Positions 33,291 to 47,068 of a DNA stretch of 64,000 nucleotides are shown here, piece by piece; position 1 is the first letter of the stretch, and the number at the start of each line of letters is the position of its first letter. The position numbers and the translations under genes were made by a program. Below the pieces are notes generated by a model. It did no database searches. It was not told the origin of the DNA and saw only the letters and a list, made by a program, of their open reading frames with translations. Origin of the DNA: Siphonodentalium dalli (lineage: Eukaryota > Mollusca > Scaphopoda > Gadilida > Siphonodentaliidae); NCBI GenBank assembly GCA_032622095.1, contig CP136062.1, positions 8,027,710 to 8,091,709 of the forward strand, given 5' to 3'.

Positions 33291-36114
33291 GATCAGTCTA
33301 AGGCTCGAAACAACTGTTTCGTGGAAGTATTACTCAGTTATACTGTGATCCGTGAACCACTTCTGTTATTGTGGAACCCAATTCTAATTATTTGCGGCGA
33401 GTACATATGTATTGATCTTGTTGAATAGAACACAAATTGCGACACTATTCAAATGCAGTAACCTGATCAGGTGTTCATCACTTGGGTTCAATAGTTGGTC
33501 CTCACATTTCATATTCAATTACAGCGGTGTCATTTTCATTTCGAAATTGCTTTCCAATAATGGGCGATTACTTTTTACGGTCATCTTGTACGGGACATTT
33601 TGAAAATAATTTTTATTTGCAGACTGACTCGTTGGGATCTAGCGGTGTCTTTCATCTTTGATATACGAATAATTCACCTGCTTATCAAACCACATAATTT
33701 GATAAAGTACTCGACCACTCAAATTCGAAATATCTTCAGAATGCTGAGATGTTGTATGGGACATTTTGGGGACATCACTTTTTGAGTACCTATTAATATT
33801 ATCAAAAGTCTGTTAGGTTTGACAAGTATATCTAATTTGACTATGAAAATCAGACTGCATAATAATTAAACGTAAAGATGGGCTACAAAAAGTGAGTCTA
33901 TGTTGTTTAAATTTTGTGAATCAACTGACAATATTGAGGTGTTGTACGGGACTCAGAAAATGTGTTTTACGGAACAAATTTTACACCAGTTACATTTTGA
34001 ACAATCTCAATGGTATTTTAAAAACCTCATGACATTCATGACTAAATTTAATATCAAATTGTTTCAATTTGTGCGTTGGGCCAATCAGGTTTATGCATGG
34101 TGACTGAATTCAAGATTTATTTGGAAATTATGAAACATGAAGAAAGCCAGATGTTGTATGGTACATTGTCGCTCTTTATGTCTAGGCTAGAGAATTGTTT
34201 TCTCTGGCATAAAATCCTAATATGGTGGAATTGAGACAATAACTAATGCAATCAAAATTTGAATGTCGAGCCTCAGTTAATATTGTGAGCCTTGTGAGAA
34301 CAAGTGCGCAACTATATTGCATTAAGCAGTGCCTATGCAGACCTGTTCTGTTTGGTGTTTCCCCAACTACTGTTCCAAAATTATTTATTTTGCAAAATTG
34401 AGTTCCAAGGTCAGTTTTCAAAATGTGACATTTGTGTGTAATTGTGCAGTAATTTTGGTGAAACCATTCTACATGTATATGAGAGGCTGAGAAGGCTGAT
34501 GCGTACCATATTATTTGAATCAATTATTTGCCTCAATTCTTACATTTTCGGATCTTAAGCCAGAGTATTAAACAATCTCTCTGATTTTGTTACAAATGGA
34601 CAGTAAAAATAATCTCAAATTGGCCTAAATCTTCCTCAATTTCTCTGTTGCCATGTAGTGAAGTTGGATCATCTTTTCCCAAAAATTCAGGAAATTTCGG
34701 AAAATGATTTGTTTTTGACAGAAGGAACAACATAAACCTAAAATTGGTTATTTCAGCTTGAAAAATTAAATAAGTGTCAGTTCAAATTGTTTTTTCCACT
34801 CCATGTCGCCTGTTTGTGGAATCTCCCAAATCAGTCCTTTATGAACATCCTTCCATGCATGGGTGGTTTAGAGTAATTTATTGCATTTTGTCGGTATGTC
34901 AAACAATCTCACGGCGATTTCAGTTTTATACACCGCGCATATCAAGGGGTTTATTTTCAACGCCATATCATTGCAATTAGATAATAGACGGCCGACCACC
35001 AGAGGGAAACTGATACCACGACTTTCGCATTCTTTCTCAACCAAGTACATTTCTACACTTGCCGAGATTCTAACAAGTTTGGCATTCTTGAAATTATGGT
35101 AACAATACCGAGAGGTGTTATATACTGGCAGTATATAAATCACATTGTATTATTTCTAAATGTCATGACAAGTAGCAATCTTGAATGTGGCAAGACTGTA
35201 TTGATAGTTCAACAAGTCGTACTTTAAATGGGAATGAAACCCTCGGCGAATCATGCCATTAACATATTTAGTATATAAACCATAGTTGATTAAAACACCT
35301 CTCATTTCTCAGTTAAGCTCAAACACAACGATATCACATCACTTAATACAAAACTCCCGCTAATTGCGACGAGTCCATATGTATACCTCACTTCGCGTTA
35401 CTCATCCGATCCATAGTACAGATATCTATAAAGGTTATCGAACTAAAATAATTTCGGCGTGTTTGTTTGTTAACCACAGCCCATTGAAGACTATACACGC
35501 ATGTACATATATTATAAGCCACAATTAATTAAGTTATAATTTTGAACAACTAATTTTCGGCCAGTTAATGATCGCATATATAAGATTTGAATGTGGCAAT
35601 CTTGGTCAAACTCAAATGACTTCTACATGTGCAAATATGAAAATCAAACAATCTTTTGCGAACTAGACTATAATTTATTAACAACAGATAATCATGTATT
35701 GCTAACAACAGACATTCAATCTGCTGTTTTATTTATTTTTCATATCTAAAATCAGACTATCGTACGCGATACAGCTTAGCGCTAAACAACCAAGTGAGGC
35801 CGTTACGTCACAAACTAAAAAGGGAGATAGTATTTCTTCTAAAATGGCGGCGTCAACTTACCGGCGTAATTACTTGTGCGGGTTAGTTTGAGACGCCATA
35901 TCTCTGATCATGTGTGGAAATTTGCGCTGAAATTAAAACACAAACAGAGAACAGCTTGCTTGATACACATGCCTTTTCGTTACGCGGTAGCTTCCTTCCC
36001 CTTTAAAGTTATCTTGAATGCGTATAACGTTGGAACAGAACTGAAAAGAAATTGAACCGAATAATATTACCGCTTTGGTACACTGTTATATGTGTATAGA
36101 CATCATTCATCGTC
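33291..36114. other. No supported gene
   Basis: The phrase 'gttgta.gggaca' recurs loosely at about 33585, 33752, 33938 and 34154, suggesting a very degraded repeat of roughly 170-215 bp. Open frames reach 113 codons (34182-34523, minus) without recognisable similarity. Confidence 0.45.
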
Positions 36115-36370
36115 CATCGTCCGTCCATCAACATTGTTCTAAACATCTTCTCCAGACCCATACGACCGAACAGGTGCATACTTGGTGTGGTTGTTCCATA
36201 AGTGACTCATATTCAGATTTGTTAAAATGAGGTCACCAGGTCAAGTAGTTGCGAATTCAGGGCAATAAATAGCTCCCGCCACAGTAATTATTAAAACAGC
36301 TTCTTCTCAAGAACCATTAGCATATTTAGCTTATATTTGGAATGAGCGTATTTGGGTTACTGGGGTTCAT
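36115..36370. repeat. Dispersed repeat with 'catcgtccgtccatcaacat' start
   Basis: A short cgtcc-rich start is followed by 'cttctccagacccatacgac', 'gtgactcatattcag' and two 'tttgttaaaatgrggtca' phrases (about 36219, 36373). The layout resembles the common invertebrate repeats that begin with a GTCC microsatellite. Assignment is by resemblance only. Confidence 0.45.
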
Positions 36371-38480
36371 ATTTGTTAAAATGGGGTCAATATTTAAAAA
36401 AAAATCTTAGACTGATTTTTTTTTAATTTAAATCTTTGTTAAATTTAACAAAACAAAACACTTTTTAAAATATTTTTATTTTATTTTTCTCCTATTATTT
36501 TGTATGAAAATAAATGTTTTAATTATAAATTAAAATTTTAAAAAACTAATACGTTATAACAATGAGGGACTATTGTAGTATCCAGAGTCCCAGTTTTCAT
36601 CTTTACAGTCTGGTGAGCGAACCCACAGTCATTGATTGTTTTGTTCCAGATTAGCCAAACACCGCGAAAAACACAACTTTAGACAAAATAACGTATTTTT
36701 TTCTTAGCAGCGTAGCAACACAAGACCACCAACATCATACAAATTAGAAGGACAACTTAACCGGTGATGTATATATCCCTTATTCACCCCATGCGCTGTA
36801 ATGCTGACACATATATGTATACCATATCTTTAATATATGAAGTGTAAGATAAGTACACAAGTAATGTATACAAAATAAGTAGTGGAGTGACCCGAATATT
36901 ATATGATACAGTTATAAAAAACCTCAAGATGGAGTGAGTAAATCATGACGTATTGAGTGAATATTAAATGAGGAGTTTGTAGTACACATTGGGATTGATC
37001 CTGCTGCTATGGCCGTACCCTTTCGTGTGATTCTATTGAGAAACCTGCAGTGATACTATTTTGCCGTACTTGTAATAATTTGAAGTATTAGTTGTGTTAA
37101 CAGAATTCTGAGGTGAGGAATTCGTGAAACCAATATATTTTATATGATAAATTATATATAATAACATGATAACATGCCTATTAACATGATCTTGAGGGTG
37201 TTACCATTTCTTACTCTAAGTTTATTGTTATCTAATATGACACTGTTATTTTGAATTTATGCGAGCAGATTTGTCGCGCAGTAGATAAGTGGGTGTAAAA
37301 CATTAATGTCGTAATAGGAAAGAATTTCTACAGTGTCTTTCGATTACTGGTATTGCAAATGAGAATTACGGAGAATTATTGAACTCAGAGCGGTAGTTGA
37401 CCTTTTATTGATAAAATATGACACAATAAATAACGACAATAGTCACTACAGTATATATACACCCTGCGGGGCGAATGAAAAGTGATCCAAATTCGTGAAT
37501 TTTCAGATCAACTGTGGAACAAAAGTGCTCACATAAATTAAAATCAACAGCGACGTCCAAGTGTGGTTGGTTATAATATGGAATAGGTTGTATATAATGT
37601 GATATGGTGATTCGAAAATTAAGTGGGCCTTTAATGTACAACGCTCGGTACTCTACGGTATTGTACGGTACTGTGCGAAACGAATAGCATATATTTAGTA
37701 TGGAATTAATTGTTTTCATAAGACTACATAGTACATATATGCATCTGATGATCCATAGATATGATACTACTTTCTGGAATCAAAAGTAAGCACATAGATA
37801 TAACCAAAGCAGATGATACATTCATGCCGGTTCAGGCGAATTCGGTCAAGGGGAAAGATACATGACGCTTATCGTAGATTTTCGCTGAAACCGACACGGT
37901 GACATCTTATGAATGAAATTAACATTATGAAATTGGCATGTCTCCCATAGCATCTCAGTCGCAGCGCTCTCCACGGGTTAAGAAATATATTGGAAACATG
38001 TTCCAGTTCACCTCTTTATAGTCTAAATGACAATCAAGAGTACCCAGAAGTACGATTGGCCAAATGTATACACGAAATTACGATTGGGGTAGATTCTTTC
38101 AATAAACCGTTGTCTAAGCAGTATAATTACTGATAACAAACCCACGATATATAGCTTATGTGCATCTTATTTGGTGGGAATATCAGGGAATTTTTAATCC
38201 GATTTTTATAAAACAAAAAATTAAAAGCCACATCTACCCGAGTGGTTTAGCTTTGTTCTTTAATTACACTGGCGTATTGTTAAAAGTGTTAAACGTCATT
38301 GGACCAAGTATTGGCAATTTAATGGGGCCGGGACCATTTGACCAGGTAAATATAGCATCACCCCGATAATCACGCTCGACTTAAGGTGTGCCGGTGTGCC
38401 GGTGACCAATGACATTGGATAAATTTCGATGTTCGCTGAAATTGAAGAACTAACTACGGCTACATCTTGTCGACACCACC
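36371..38480. other. No supported gene; A/T-extreme stretch at 36395-36560
   Basis: The 36395-36560 stretch is almost pure A/T with long runs. The remainder is unique-looking with short frames. Confidence 0.45.
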
Positions 38481-38640
38481 GTTCTCTAGTTGCCGTACAC
38501 GTTGAGCGGGCTGTTCTCTGGTCTCTATGTTGCCATACATGTCATGTGACTGTTGTCTAGTTGCTATACCCGTCACGTGACTGTTCTCTAGTTGCCATAC
38601 ACGTACCGCCACTCTGTTTGTCATACATGTCACGTTGTCG
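38481..38640. repeat. About 31-bp minisatellite, five units
   Basis: 'gttctctagttgccatacac' and variants start at 38481, 38513, 38552, 38583 and about 38612. Several units contain 'gtcacgtgactg' or near versions, with CACGTG at 38574-38579. Confidence 0.75.
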
Positions 38641-39027
38641 CTTTCGCATTCGAGATTCCATCATTAGTTCTGTAAATTATAAGTTACAGTTTGTTTCTTT
38701 GCATACAATATATATTATATTTCTAAATTTATACATGGTGAGGACGGAACCCTAATTTTGAAGAAAAATAAAAAAAAAATTATCTGCTTGAAATTTCAGT
38801 GAAAGTCTTCAGGAATGTATCTTTAGACGGGCAGCTTATCAATCGCTTAAATTACGAACTGAACGTGGGTGGCACAGGCAATTCGACTAAAACAGCACGA
38901 AATTTGAAATATATATACATACATCATTAAATGTATACACAGTAACACACATACCATATACTAGTATATTCACTATCTGTTGTTTACATTGTTATTGTTT
39001 ACATTGTTTTAAAATGTATGTTTAATT

Positions 39028-39175
39028 AAGAAATATACAATGCGCGTCGGCGTGTATAGTATAATTTTACCACGCAGAAACTGAATGTATGATGACATGA
39101 AGCGGAGTCTTACAATACAGTTTGTGTGGTAAAATTCGTCTATACATGTCGACGCGAAGTGTATTTATTTCTTTT
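39028..39175. repeat. Foldback element of about 148 bp
   Basis: The left arm 'tgcgcgtcggcgtgtatagt' plus 'ataattttaccac' pairs imperfectly with 'gtggtaaaattcgtctatac' plus 'atgtcgacgcgaagtg'. The arms are about 65 bp around a short centre. This is a MITE-like hairpin without coding content. Confidence 0.8.
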
Positions 39176-39674
39176 GTGATTTGACTGTATGTTTTTGTCT
39201 AAATTTTAGTGACAAATGTGCAACCTACTATATAATAACCAGGTATATTTCCCAACAAACTGTTCATCTCTTTGAAATGCAACGTTAAAATAACGTTATT
39301 TTTGAACAGCGACACCATTCGTTGCCTCTTTGGCAATATTTTTCAGATAAGAATTATTTTCTATCTATGTTCTATCTTAAATAAAAGTCAGTATTAGTAG
39401 GGAGCCACTATATGTCCCTTTCGTCGGTCTATAGCATGATATTAACCAACTCACGTGTTGTTTGAATTATGAGCGTTCTGAAGGTTTGAGGGGTTGGCAC
39501 TGCACTGATTGTACCACGTTTTTTGTTTGATACAATTGAGAATATCTAGAATTGTCCCACAACACGACTTTTATGTATCAATGGAATACAGACTACCGAC
39601 AAATCAGGACGGACCTTATAAAAATGATGCAGGTTTGTGTATGGTCGTATTGCAACGCATTATGTTACAGGTGT

Positions 39675-39790
39675 GGTCAAATTCAAATTCAAATTCAAAT
39701 TGTTTATTCACATAAACCACAATCGTGGTACAAATGGTGAAAAAGAATTACAAAAATAAATTAAATTAGCGGCGTCCCTGTAAGACAGGG
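39675..39790 (-). mobile_element. LINE 3' end remnant with (ATTTGA)n tail
   Basis: On the minus strand the sequence reads 'gtaccacgattgtggtttat', then 'gtgaataaacaattt', then repeated GAATTT units. This order (terminal UTR stem, AATAAA-like signal, short-repeat tail) is typical of CR1-like LINE 3' ends. No protein-coding part remains. On the plus strand the tail is the 'aaattcaaattcaaattc' run at about 39678-39700. Confidence 0.5.
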
Positions 39791-39824
39791 GTATGTAGGT
39801 TGTATATATATAATTACGTAACAA

Positions 39825-39853
39825 ATACTAATACTAATACTAATACTAATACT
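39825..39853. repeat. (ACTAAT)n microsatellite
   Basis: About five copies of ACTAAT, with related 'atactaata' phrases scattered to 39930. Confidence 0.85.
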
Positions 39854-40386
39854 TAGCATTCACCCTGTCTATACTAATACCAATTGACGGGTAGTTACAT
39901 TATTAACCCTACCAATACTAATAGCCATTGACGAGTATTTCGAGTAGGATATGTTCAGATAATAAGTTCAGCAAACAATGATCGTTTGTTTATGGAAAAT
40001 ATATGCAGTTTGTGTTTGAATCTCATGAGGGTTGGAAAATAACATTCTAATATCGAATTTTCACGAGCAGCTGCAAGCCACGAGTGAAAATTCGATATTT
40101 CATTCCAGACATGAATGAATTGTTTCAAAAAGCAAACAAAAAACTATTAGCTGAGAAGTCTGATTGAACATCCACCTGCACAAAGTGTCATGGCTGGGGC
40201 CACATTTCACCACAACACAATTCACTTGCACTACAAATGATTGTAATCATACGTGTAGTATTAAAGCTTAATTGAGTTAGTATTCAAATTATATTAAAAT
40301 GAAATTTTCTTGGAAATATACCTCTCTCACTCTACTTCATTATTCCTCTGGCATTGGGTAAAATGTCAACATTTGTGGTGGTAGTA

Positions 40387-41172
40387 ATAGCGAGCCCGTA
40401 ACGAGACCCCGCATGGTTCTCGTTCGCGAGCGATAAGCATATACGTGTACGTGAGATCTACGCTATAATATTCGCAGTTTTGGCGGGAAATCTATAAATA
40501 GTAAAACAATTGACTGACCTATTAAAATTAACGTTACTTATCAATTGTCAATCAAAATTAACGTTACTTATTAGTTACGACGGTTGACCTAGAGACCTAG
40601 AGACCTAGAGACTCCAGTATCCAGTTATACCTCAAAGTTCATAGTAATTAACATAACTGATTAAAGTGGTCAGGACCAAAGGTGAGTTCTACTCCATTCT
40701 AAATATGGCGAAACATATTGAAAATTTGTGTATGATATTTTTTACATAAAAAACCTCAAAAACTAAGTTACAAAAGACGAACAGTGCTGAAATTCGAAAC
40801 GGCAATTGACTGAATTGCGGTAATTTGTAGTTGTACTGTACACTTTTTGTCTGTATATTTCATTAAATTATTACAAATATTTTACTCGAAACACAATTCG
40901 AGTTTGCCTATTGGACATTTGGAGCTTGTCTTTAATTTTCTATAGACGTTTTCGCCTAAAAGATTGATGGAATATTGTCAAAGCTCGAAGCCAATAAACC
41001 TAAATTAAATATATAACTTAATCGATCAATATTCAGCGGTTCCCCTTTAAATCGACGGTTTACCAAGGTAATCCAAAGTACCGCTCATCCTAACATCGGC
41101 GAGATAAAAAATAGTTCGCAACATTTTTATCATTTGAGTCATTATATTCACACAGGAAAGAAGGAATATAAC
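40387..41172. repeat. Dispersed segment duplicated at 61632-62525
   Basis: Shares, in order, 'tagcgagcccg.aacgagac', 'gcgagcgataagcatatac', 'ttttggcgggaaatctataa', 'aaaggtgagt', 'ctcgaaacacaatt', 'aattttctatagacgttttc' and 'aatcgacggttaccaa'. Identity is high but with several small indels. A run of three 'gacctagaga' units lies at about 40586-40612. Confidence 0.8.
40482..40500 (+). promoter_or_regulatory. Possible core promoter: GGCGGGAAA plus TATAAATA
   Basis: TATAAATA at 40493-40500 is preceded at once by GGCGGGAAATC, an E2F-like motif. Both are conserved in the other copy at 61728-61746. A consensus 5' splice site, AAAG|GTGAGT, lies 188 bp downstream at 40681/40682. Promoter function is an inference from motif order. 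No transcript evidence or coding exon is visible. Confidence 0.3.
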
Positions 41173-41875
41173 TAGAGGTCAAATTCCATGGAATCAGATA
41201 TACTTCCATGTTATCCCATCCCATCCCATGTGAGTATATGCGTATATGCGTGTTCCTCTTCATGCGAATGCATACTGGTGCTTTGTGATCCGATGGTGGA
41301 CTTGCATTGGCATTACTAAATAAGAAATATAAGAAAGAAAGGTCTATGTCATGATGATTAATGATTGTCTAATGCATTGTGGTCCTGACCAACTGAGTCA
41401 ACATTCCCCAGCCAACCATTTCATTTGTGTTTGGTAGGGATATATTTTAGGGCTGATTATAACCCCTCCCCAAGACGCCCAACTCCTGTTCAACGGTCAC
41501 GAAATTTGGCGTGTCGGATTATATAGTAATCGACATGTATATCCAAAGGGTGTAAAGCATATTAATGTACCATAACCATGTTATATCGCATTTATTCGAT
41601 AGTTCTTTCAGTTTCGGATTCAGAATTTTTTAGTTCTAATGGCGGAGGAAAGACCGCTTATTAATTAATTCAGAGCGTCATCGCTACACTATAGTCATTA
41701 ACGTCTTTGTAATAGAGTTAACTGTAATCGAGAGATAACTATATCACAACCGACAATGCCATCTGAGTGCTTACCCATCCGCTTTAAAACTAATGCCGTC
41801 CATATATATACTACCAAGCACATGCAGTGTTCAGTATATAAAACACTAGATTCACGATTTTCTTTTGTTTCCCTT
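41173..41875. other. No supported gene
   Basis: Unique-looking sequence between two repeat blocks. Confidence 0.45.
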
Positions 41876-42860
41876 TTACGAGTTTCGGTGGAATTTTCCA
41901 AAAGGCTCGACCCTCCCAGGGCGTACTCGCTATCCGTCGGGCAGTTTGCTTTCATAGTAGAGCAGTGAAAATTTGGGAGCGTATCTATGGTATATCGTTG
42001 TGATAAACCCGTTTGAATTTGGCACCAAGAAGAGTGCGTTTGAATTTGAGTAATATACATCACCCGTTAACAACGTTACGTGCTACCAGGATTAAACGGT
42101 CCACTCTAAAACTTATAAAATCGTACTATAGTTGCGCCTGGATACTGCTAACCACGTCCAATCGTCAACAAGTTTTTATCTCAAAGTTTGATTTTTGGAG
42201 TAATTTGTTTCCGGTGGAATTTGCCAAGTCTGAACCCACCCCGACGCAAACTCTCCGTTGAGCAGATTGTATCTATGGTAGAGCGGTAAAATATTGGAGG
42301 CGTACCTACATTATACCGACGTACATGCTCCTGCATTAAACTAGCTCCTTCATTAGCACGTTTGAATTTGGGGCTAAAAATAGTTTAGTGATAAACTACT
42401 TAAGTATACATATTTATATTATATAGCGTTGTCACGAGTAAACCGTTGCATCTGAAAATTCGCAAATGGCACTTTAGTTGCGCGTGAAAACTACCCATCA
42501 GATGTACTTGTCAAAATGTTTTTATCTTGATGTTTGAATTTTGCCCCTTGGGATTTTCGGTGGAATTTTCCAAAAGTCTCAACCCATCCCGACTCACATT
42601 CTCCGTTGGGTAGGTTATTTTTAAAGTATGGCGGTCAAGCTTTGAGTGCGTGCATAGAATATCCCAATGTACCTGCTACGGTATTACCTTGCTCTTTAAT
42701 TAGCCTGTTTTGATTTGGTGGGAAGAATAGGTGCAATTTTTCCGTTCCCCGTATAGCGGAAATGCCTCGGAAACAAAACTTTTAAGATGTGTAATCGGGT
42801 CCGAATCACTCATCCCATTCGGAATATGCGATAAAAAATAATAGGGCTGGGAATAAAACC
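41876..42860. repeat. About 340-bp tandem units (three, diverged)
   Basis: Each unit has 'tcggtggaattttccaaaag', 'ctc.acccatcccgac', 'ctccgttgggyaggttr', 'gtagagcggt.aaa', 'cgtacctac' and 'cgtttgaatttggg'. The starts lie near 41884, 42202 and 42548. A related single unit is at 53985-54145, and its downstream part recurs at 58430-58620. Confidence 0.75.
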
Positions 42861-43235
42861 TCGGTTTATTCATCCTGGTGTATGGTGCGTCTCTATACTC
42901 AGACTATGGCAGGATTGTGCCAACCCTTGAATTTATTGGTGGCTTGGAGAGTATATACATGTCCACTGTATATCCCATTATATGTCCAATAAATATATAC
43001 AAACACATATATGACTCCTTACATCGCAGCATGGACATCATGTTGCTCAGCTTGTTATTGTTATGGCGAACTGGGTCACATATGTCGACCAATAAATACG
43101 AATATGGCCCATTCAGATCCAGACAAGAGCCGATTTGTGATTTACGGATAAACGTCTTGTAAATTTTGTCAGTTACTGTACGATGTGGTGGTTTCTATAT
43201 GCAGTGGGGTGATTTGTGGGTGGAATGATTCAACT
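42861..43235. other. No supported feature
   Basis: Unique-looking. A 94-codon frame (42878-43162) is not recognisable. Confidence 0.4.
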
Positions 43236-43965
43236 GCACACACTCTTAAAACGACTGTGTGGTAGAACCACACAATTACCACACAGTTTGTGTAGCCATT
43301 TGATCGAGCACAGCATTGTGTGGTGAATTGTGTGGCAAATGATCACACATCTGTTGTGTGGCGGTGACAAACAAACCCGTGTGGATCGACCAAACAACTT
43401 GTTCTTTGTAGGCACACATTAAATGTGTGATACGTTGCGCACAATATTGTGTGGATGCAGATGAACAGTTTATGTGTGGTAACTGACCTACATAGTTGTG
43501 TAGTTGACACACACAAAGATGTTTGGGTCCAGCACATTTATTTGTTCGTTGAATGGACACAAATATGTTTGCACTAAGGAAACAATATGTTCACCGCTAC
43601 CACACAAGATTGTATTGTTATTGTACACAATGTTGTTGGGCGAGACTACACACATGTGTTAATCACATGCGTACACATTTGTGTGATTGATCCAAACAAT
43701 AGTGTTCACCGCCATTACACTATTTGTATTGTTATTGTACACAATGTTGTTGGGCGAGACTACACATATGTGTAAATCACATGCGTACACATTTGTGTGG
43801 TTGATCCAAACAATAGTGTTCACCGCCATTACACTATTTGTATTGTTCTTGTACACAATGGTGTTGGGCAAGACAACACATATGTGTTAATAAAATGTGT
43901 ACAAATGTGTGTGGTCGATCCAAACAATAGGCTGCTAATCCTGCAAAAAAAAAAATCATATTCAA
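43236..43965. repeat. Repeat rich in CACACA/TGTGTGG palindromes, with 113-bp tandem units
   Basis: The left end reads 'cactcttaaaacgactgtgt'. The interior is dominated by 'accacacaattaccacacag'-type inverted motifs. From about 43590 to 43930 a 113-bp unit repeats three times; 'agtgttcaccgccattacac' starts at 43701 and 43814. Frames on both strands are repeat by-products. Its end motif is the inverse of that at 46970-46990, so both belong to one family. Confidence 0.75.
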
Positions 43966-46837
43966 CGAAGAGTGTTTACACCGATATTTATTGGCCATAC
44001 ATATAGTTCGGCTATCGTTGGTCGTTTTTTGTTCCTGCCATACATATGAAATGTTATAGTCTACTGATGTTTGACATGCGGCGCTGGACGTTTTCGAATA
44101 TTAACTTATCAAACAGCAAACAGGCATATCCCGGGGGTCCGCGGCCTTCTTTTGTGTACACAGCAGAAATTGTGATTGTCGAATGATATATAGTATAGCT
44201 ATAGTCTTTAATTTCAATAATACAACGACACAAAACAAAACAGCCGTTTAACACATTCACATAATATTTTGGTCATCCGACGAGATTTCAAAGAAATTTT
44301 AAACTATAAGCGTGCATGTTTCAGTTCCATCAATGGGTTTCACATCACTAACTAGAATTTTCGAAACAATTCGAAAGTCAGTCTCTGCTATATATACATA
44401 TATATGTATATTGCTATACTGGTTGGCTGTATTACACCAGACTCACCCTCACGTGTGTAGAAGAACAAGCTCTAAAACTAACTGAAGCTTTCTGAGATCC
44501 CTTGAACTATACAAGAAAATTAAGGGCTCCAACGAGGATAGTCTTTTTAAATGTATATATATCGGTGCAATTTCTAAGGAGAAATCTCGAGTTCACGAAG
44601 AATAGAAGTCATCTCCTCTTGCACAGAAACCAAATTACAGCACATGACATCATCATTTGTATACCAAAATCATTGATTGTGGAATTTGTGTCTAACTCGT
44701 ACATTCCACCGTGGTTCTTGGTTGGTTGACAAGAGTTTATCTGCGTCGTTGCCAAGGCAGTCATGTCCATATCTTGTTATTTACATCGACGTCGCACCGC
44801 GTAACCGCCATCATTTCACCATTGAACCTGTAAGCAGAGAAGTTATTTTGTTTATAACATGCCATTGTGGGAATATTATTTACAGTGTATGTACATCTAT
44901 AACAGTATTATAATTCATACATTAAAGAGCGCATTTTCAGAAAGGAATATAGTTTTTGAAACATGCTAAATATATACATGTACTACTCATTATAGCTTCA
45001 CATAATGAATGTTCGGACATTTTATTTTACTTTATCTATATGGTCAGATCGATGCCCCATTAAGCACAATCTTGACACGGGAAATTTGCAATTTTACATG
45101 AGGAATTTTAGCTATATAACACGATACATTCATATATAAGGATTATAATATGAGAAACATGGCGAGTTTGAAAATAAGCCCCCCCCCCTCCCCTCCCCCT
45201 TTTTTATAGTATAAACGATAACTATTCACCATGTACGTCACTTAATCCAAATGCTAATAATACTTTAATGATACATCTCACTATTCTGCAGTATTTATAA
45301 TTTTAGATTATTTATAAGTTCATTATTTGCTATTATGACATTTATTGAATGACAAAATATTCTTCACAATTTAAAGTTTTGGACACAAACGGTGGCTACA
45401 TATGTATTAGATATACGACATCACCCCACCCCGGCCCCTCCCTCGGTAACCGAATTTACGCAAGTTATACATAGCAGAGGAGCCAAAATATGCATGCTAA
45501 TTTTTCACATCGTCTTGGTAAACCACCAATATAATTGACAAATAAATACCCCACCACCCAACAATTTGTTTAACTTCGTACATTGATCGTCCATTGTGGT
45601 ATTTCAAGGTTTATTGCAACAGTGATGCTCATGATCATCATATTCAAATGAAATTAATTTGAAACACCAATTTCACACATTTTGTGTGATTCCGGGTGCC
45701 ACATATATAGAACTTCGTAGTATACGACTATATAGGGCATTCCAATGGCATCAACAAGTCGCATTCAGGGACGCGGCTCGATGGTCGCCGTTGGCGGGGG
45801 GTGTCCACCTTCAAATGTCGAAGTGCACCCCACCCACCCCTTGAACCATATTTGTAGAATTATATTTGCACACCCCCTCTCGTTCTGAATTTTCTAATTG
45901 GTACCTCAAGCTTTCCAACTATTATAATTTCCAACCAAATGGAAGTCTTCCACCCGATGGCCATTTGAGGCCATTTTGTTTTACCAAAAGTAGAAAAATA
46001 TGCTACTGTTTGTCTAAAAAAAACAATAAATTTCCCACTAATTACTGGTTGAAAAATCAAACAAAGAGAACAATTTCAACCTATTATAATGCATGTGGTG
46101 TAAAACTTGCAACTTTGCGTCAGGCATGAAATTTCCAACTGTTGGAATTTTTAGTAAATTTTACCGAAGTTTGGGATAGGGTTATAGACACACCCTTCCC
46201 AATATCCGCCCTGTCGCCACGTCACTGGTCTCAGTAGATATTTCCTCTCATCTGCATTCCATATAAACACAAAAAACGTCGTTACTTTATCAACATGAGA
46301 ACCTTATCCTGCAAAATAATAAAATTGTGGTTCTGGTTTAAAGCACGCTGTATAATATATAGTGTGTATTTGATGAACACACATTTGTTCAGTAAATGTC
46401 TTCACCACACAGTTGAATTTGTCAATTTACATAAAGACAATTTTCGAGCAGAAATAGGTTTTATGCTTCGGAAAGATGCGTATCATATAGACTACAGAAA
46501 CAACAGATAAACCTAGATAAACGCACAACTCTAACGTGTAAATATATGACTATGCGATAGGGAATTGTTGAATCTGAAAATCCAAATCAAGTTTATTATT
46601 TCGTTCAATCATGTTATACAAAATAGAAACGGACATTCTCACAAAGGTGAATATCTTGCCAATTTAAATATAATCTTACCTTAACTATAGAAATAATCGA
46701 AGAGACCGCCCAATATATCGAATTTCGAGATCCACCACAATCAACAAGACTCCATGTGTACACTTTACGGCAGCCTGTGAGCCTGTACGAAACAACGACG
46801 CGCGCGTGACCACCACGTGAAATTAAAAAATCCGACG
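43966..46837. other. No supported gene
   Basis: Contains short TA-rich tracts (44391-44410), a C-rich run (45179-45202) and only short frames. Nothing recognisable. Confidence 0.45.
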
Positions 46838-46992
46838 TCACACACAAATATGTGTGGTGGTGTACACATATATGTGTGGATATTGGGTGATACACACATA
46901 TGTGTGTATTATGTACACATTTATGTTCAGATAACGCCTCCACACAGTCATTGTGTGGAAGCTGCCACACAGTCCTTTTTACAGTGCAATAC
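46838..46992. repeat. Short relative of the CACACA/TGTGTGG repeat
   Basis: Contains 'acacacaaatatgtgtggtg', 'acacatatatgtgtgg' and 'cacacagtcattgtgtgg', ending 'ccacacagtcctttttacag'. The reverse complement of that end (CACTGTAAAAAGGACTGTGT) matches the left end of the 43236 block with few differences. Confidence 0.7.
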
Positions 46993-47019
46993 ATATTTGA
47001 CGCCCGACAAACACTGATA

Positions 47020-47068
47020 TTATAAGTTACACGGCTTGTTGAGGGGGGATACGGTGTGGTATGACCTT
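47020..47068. repeat. Partial arm of a foldback element at the left edge of satellite array 1
   Basis: 'ataagttacacggcttgttg' followed by 'ggatacggtgtggtatg' matches the left arm of the palindrome at 48120-48165 ('ataagttacagggcgagttg', 'ggatacggtgtcatatg'). Confidence 0.7.

Noticed and set aside
33580-34170. Recurring 'gttgta.gggaca' phrases as a tandem gene family or array
   Set aside because: Spacing is irregular (about 167-215 bp) and nothing else is shared between the intervals, so the support is too weak for a feature of its own.
43587-44006. Overlapping plus and minus frames in the TGTGTGG-rich block
   Set aside because: They repeat with the 113-bp DNA unit and consist of low-complexity translation of CACACA-type DNA.
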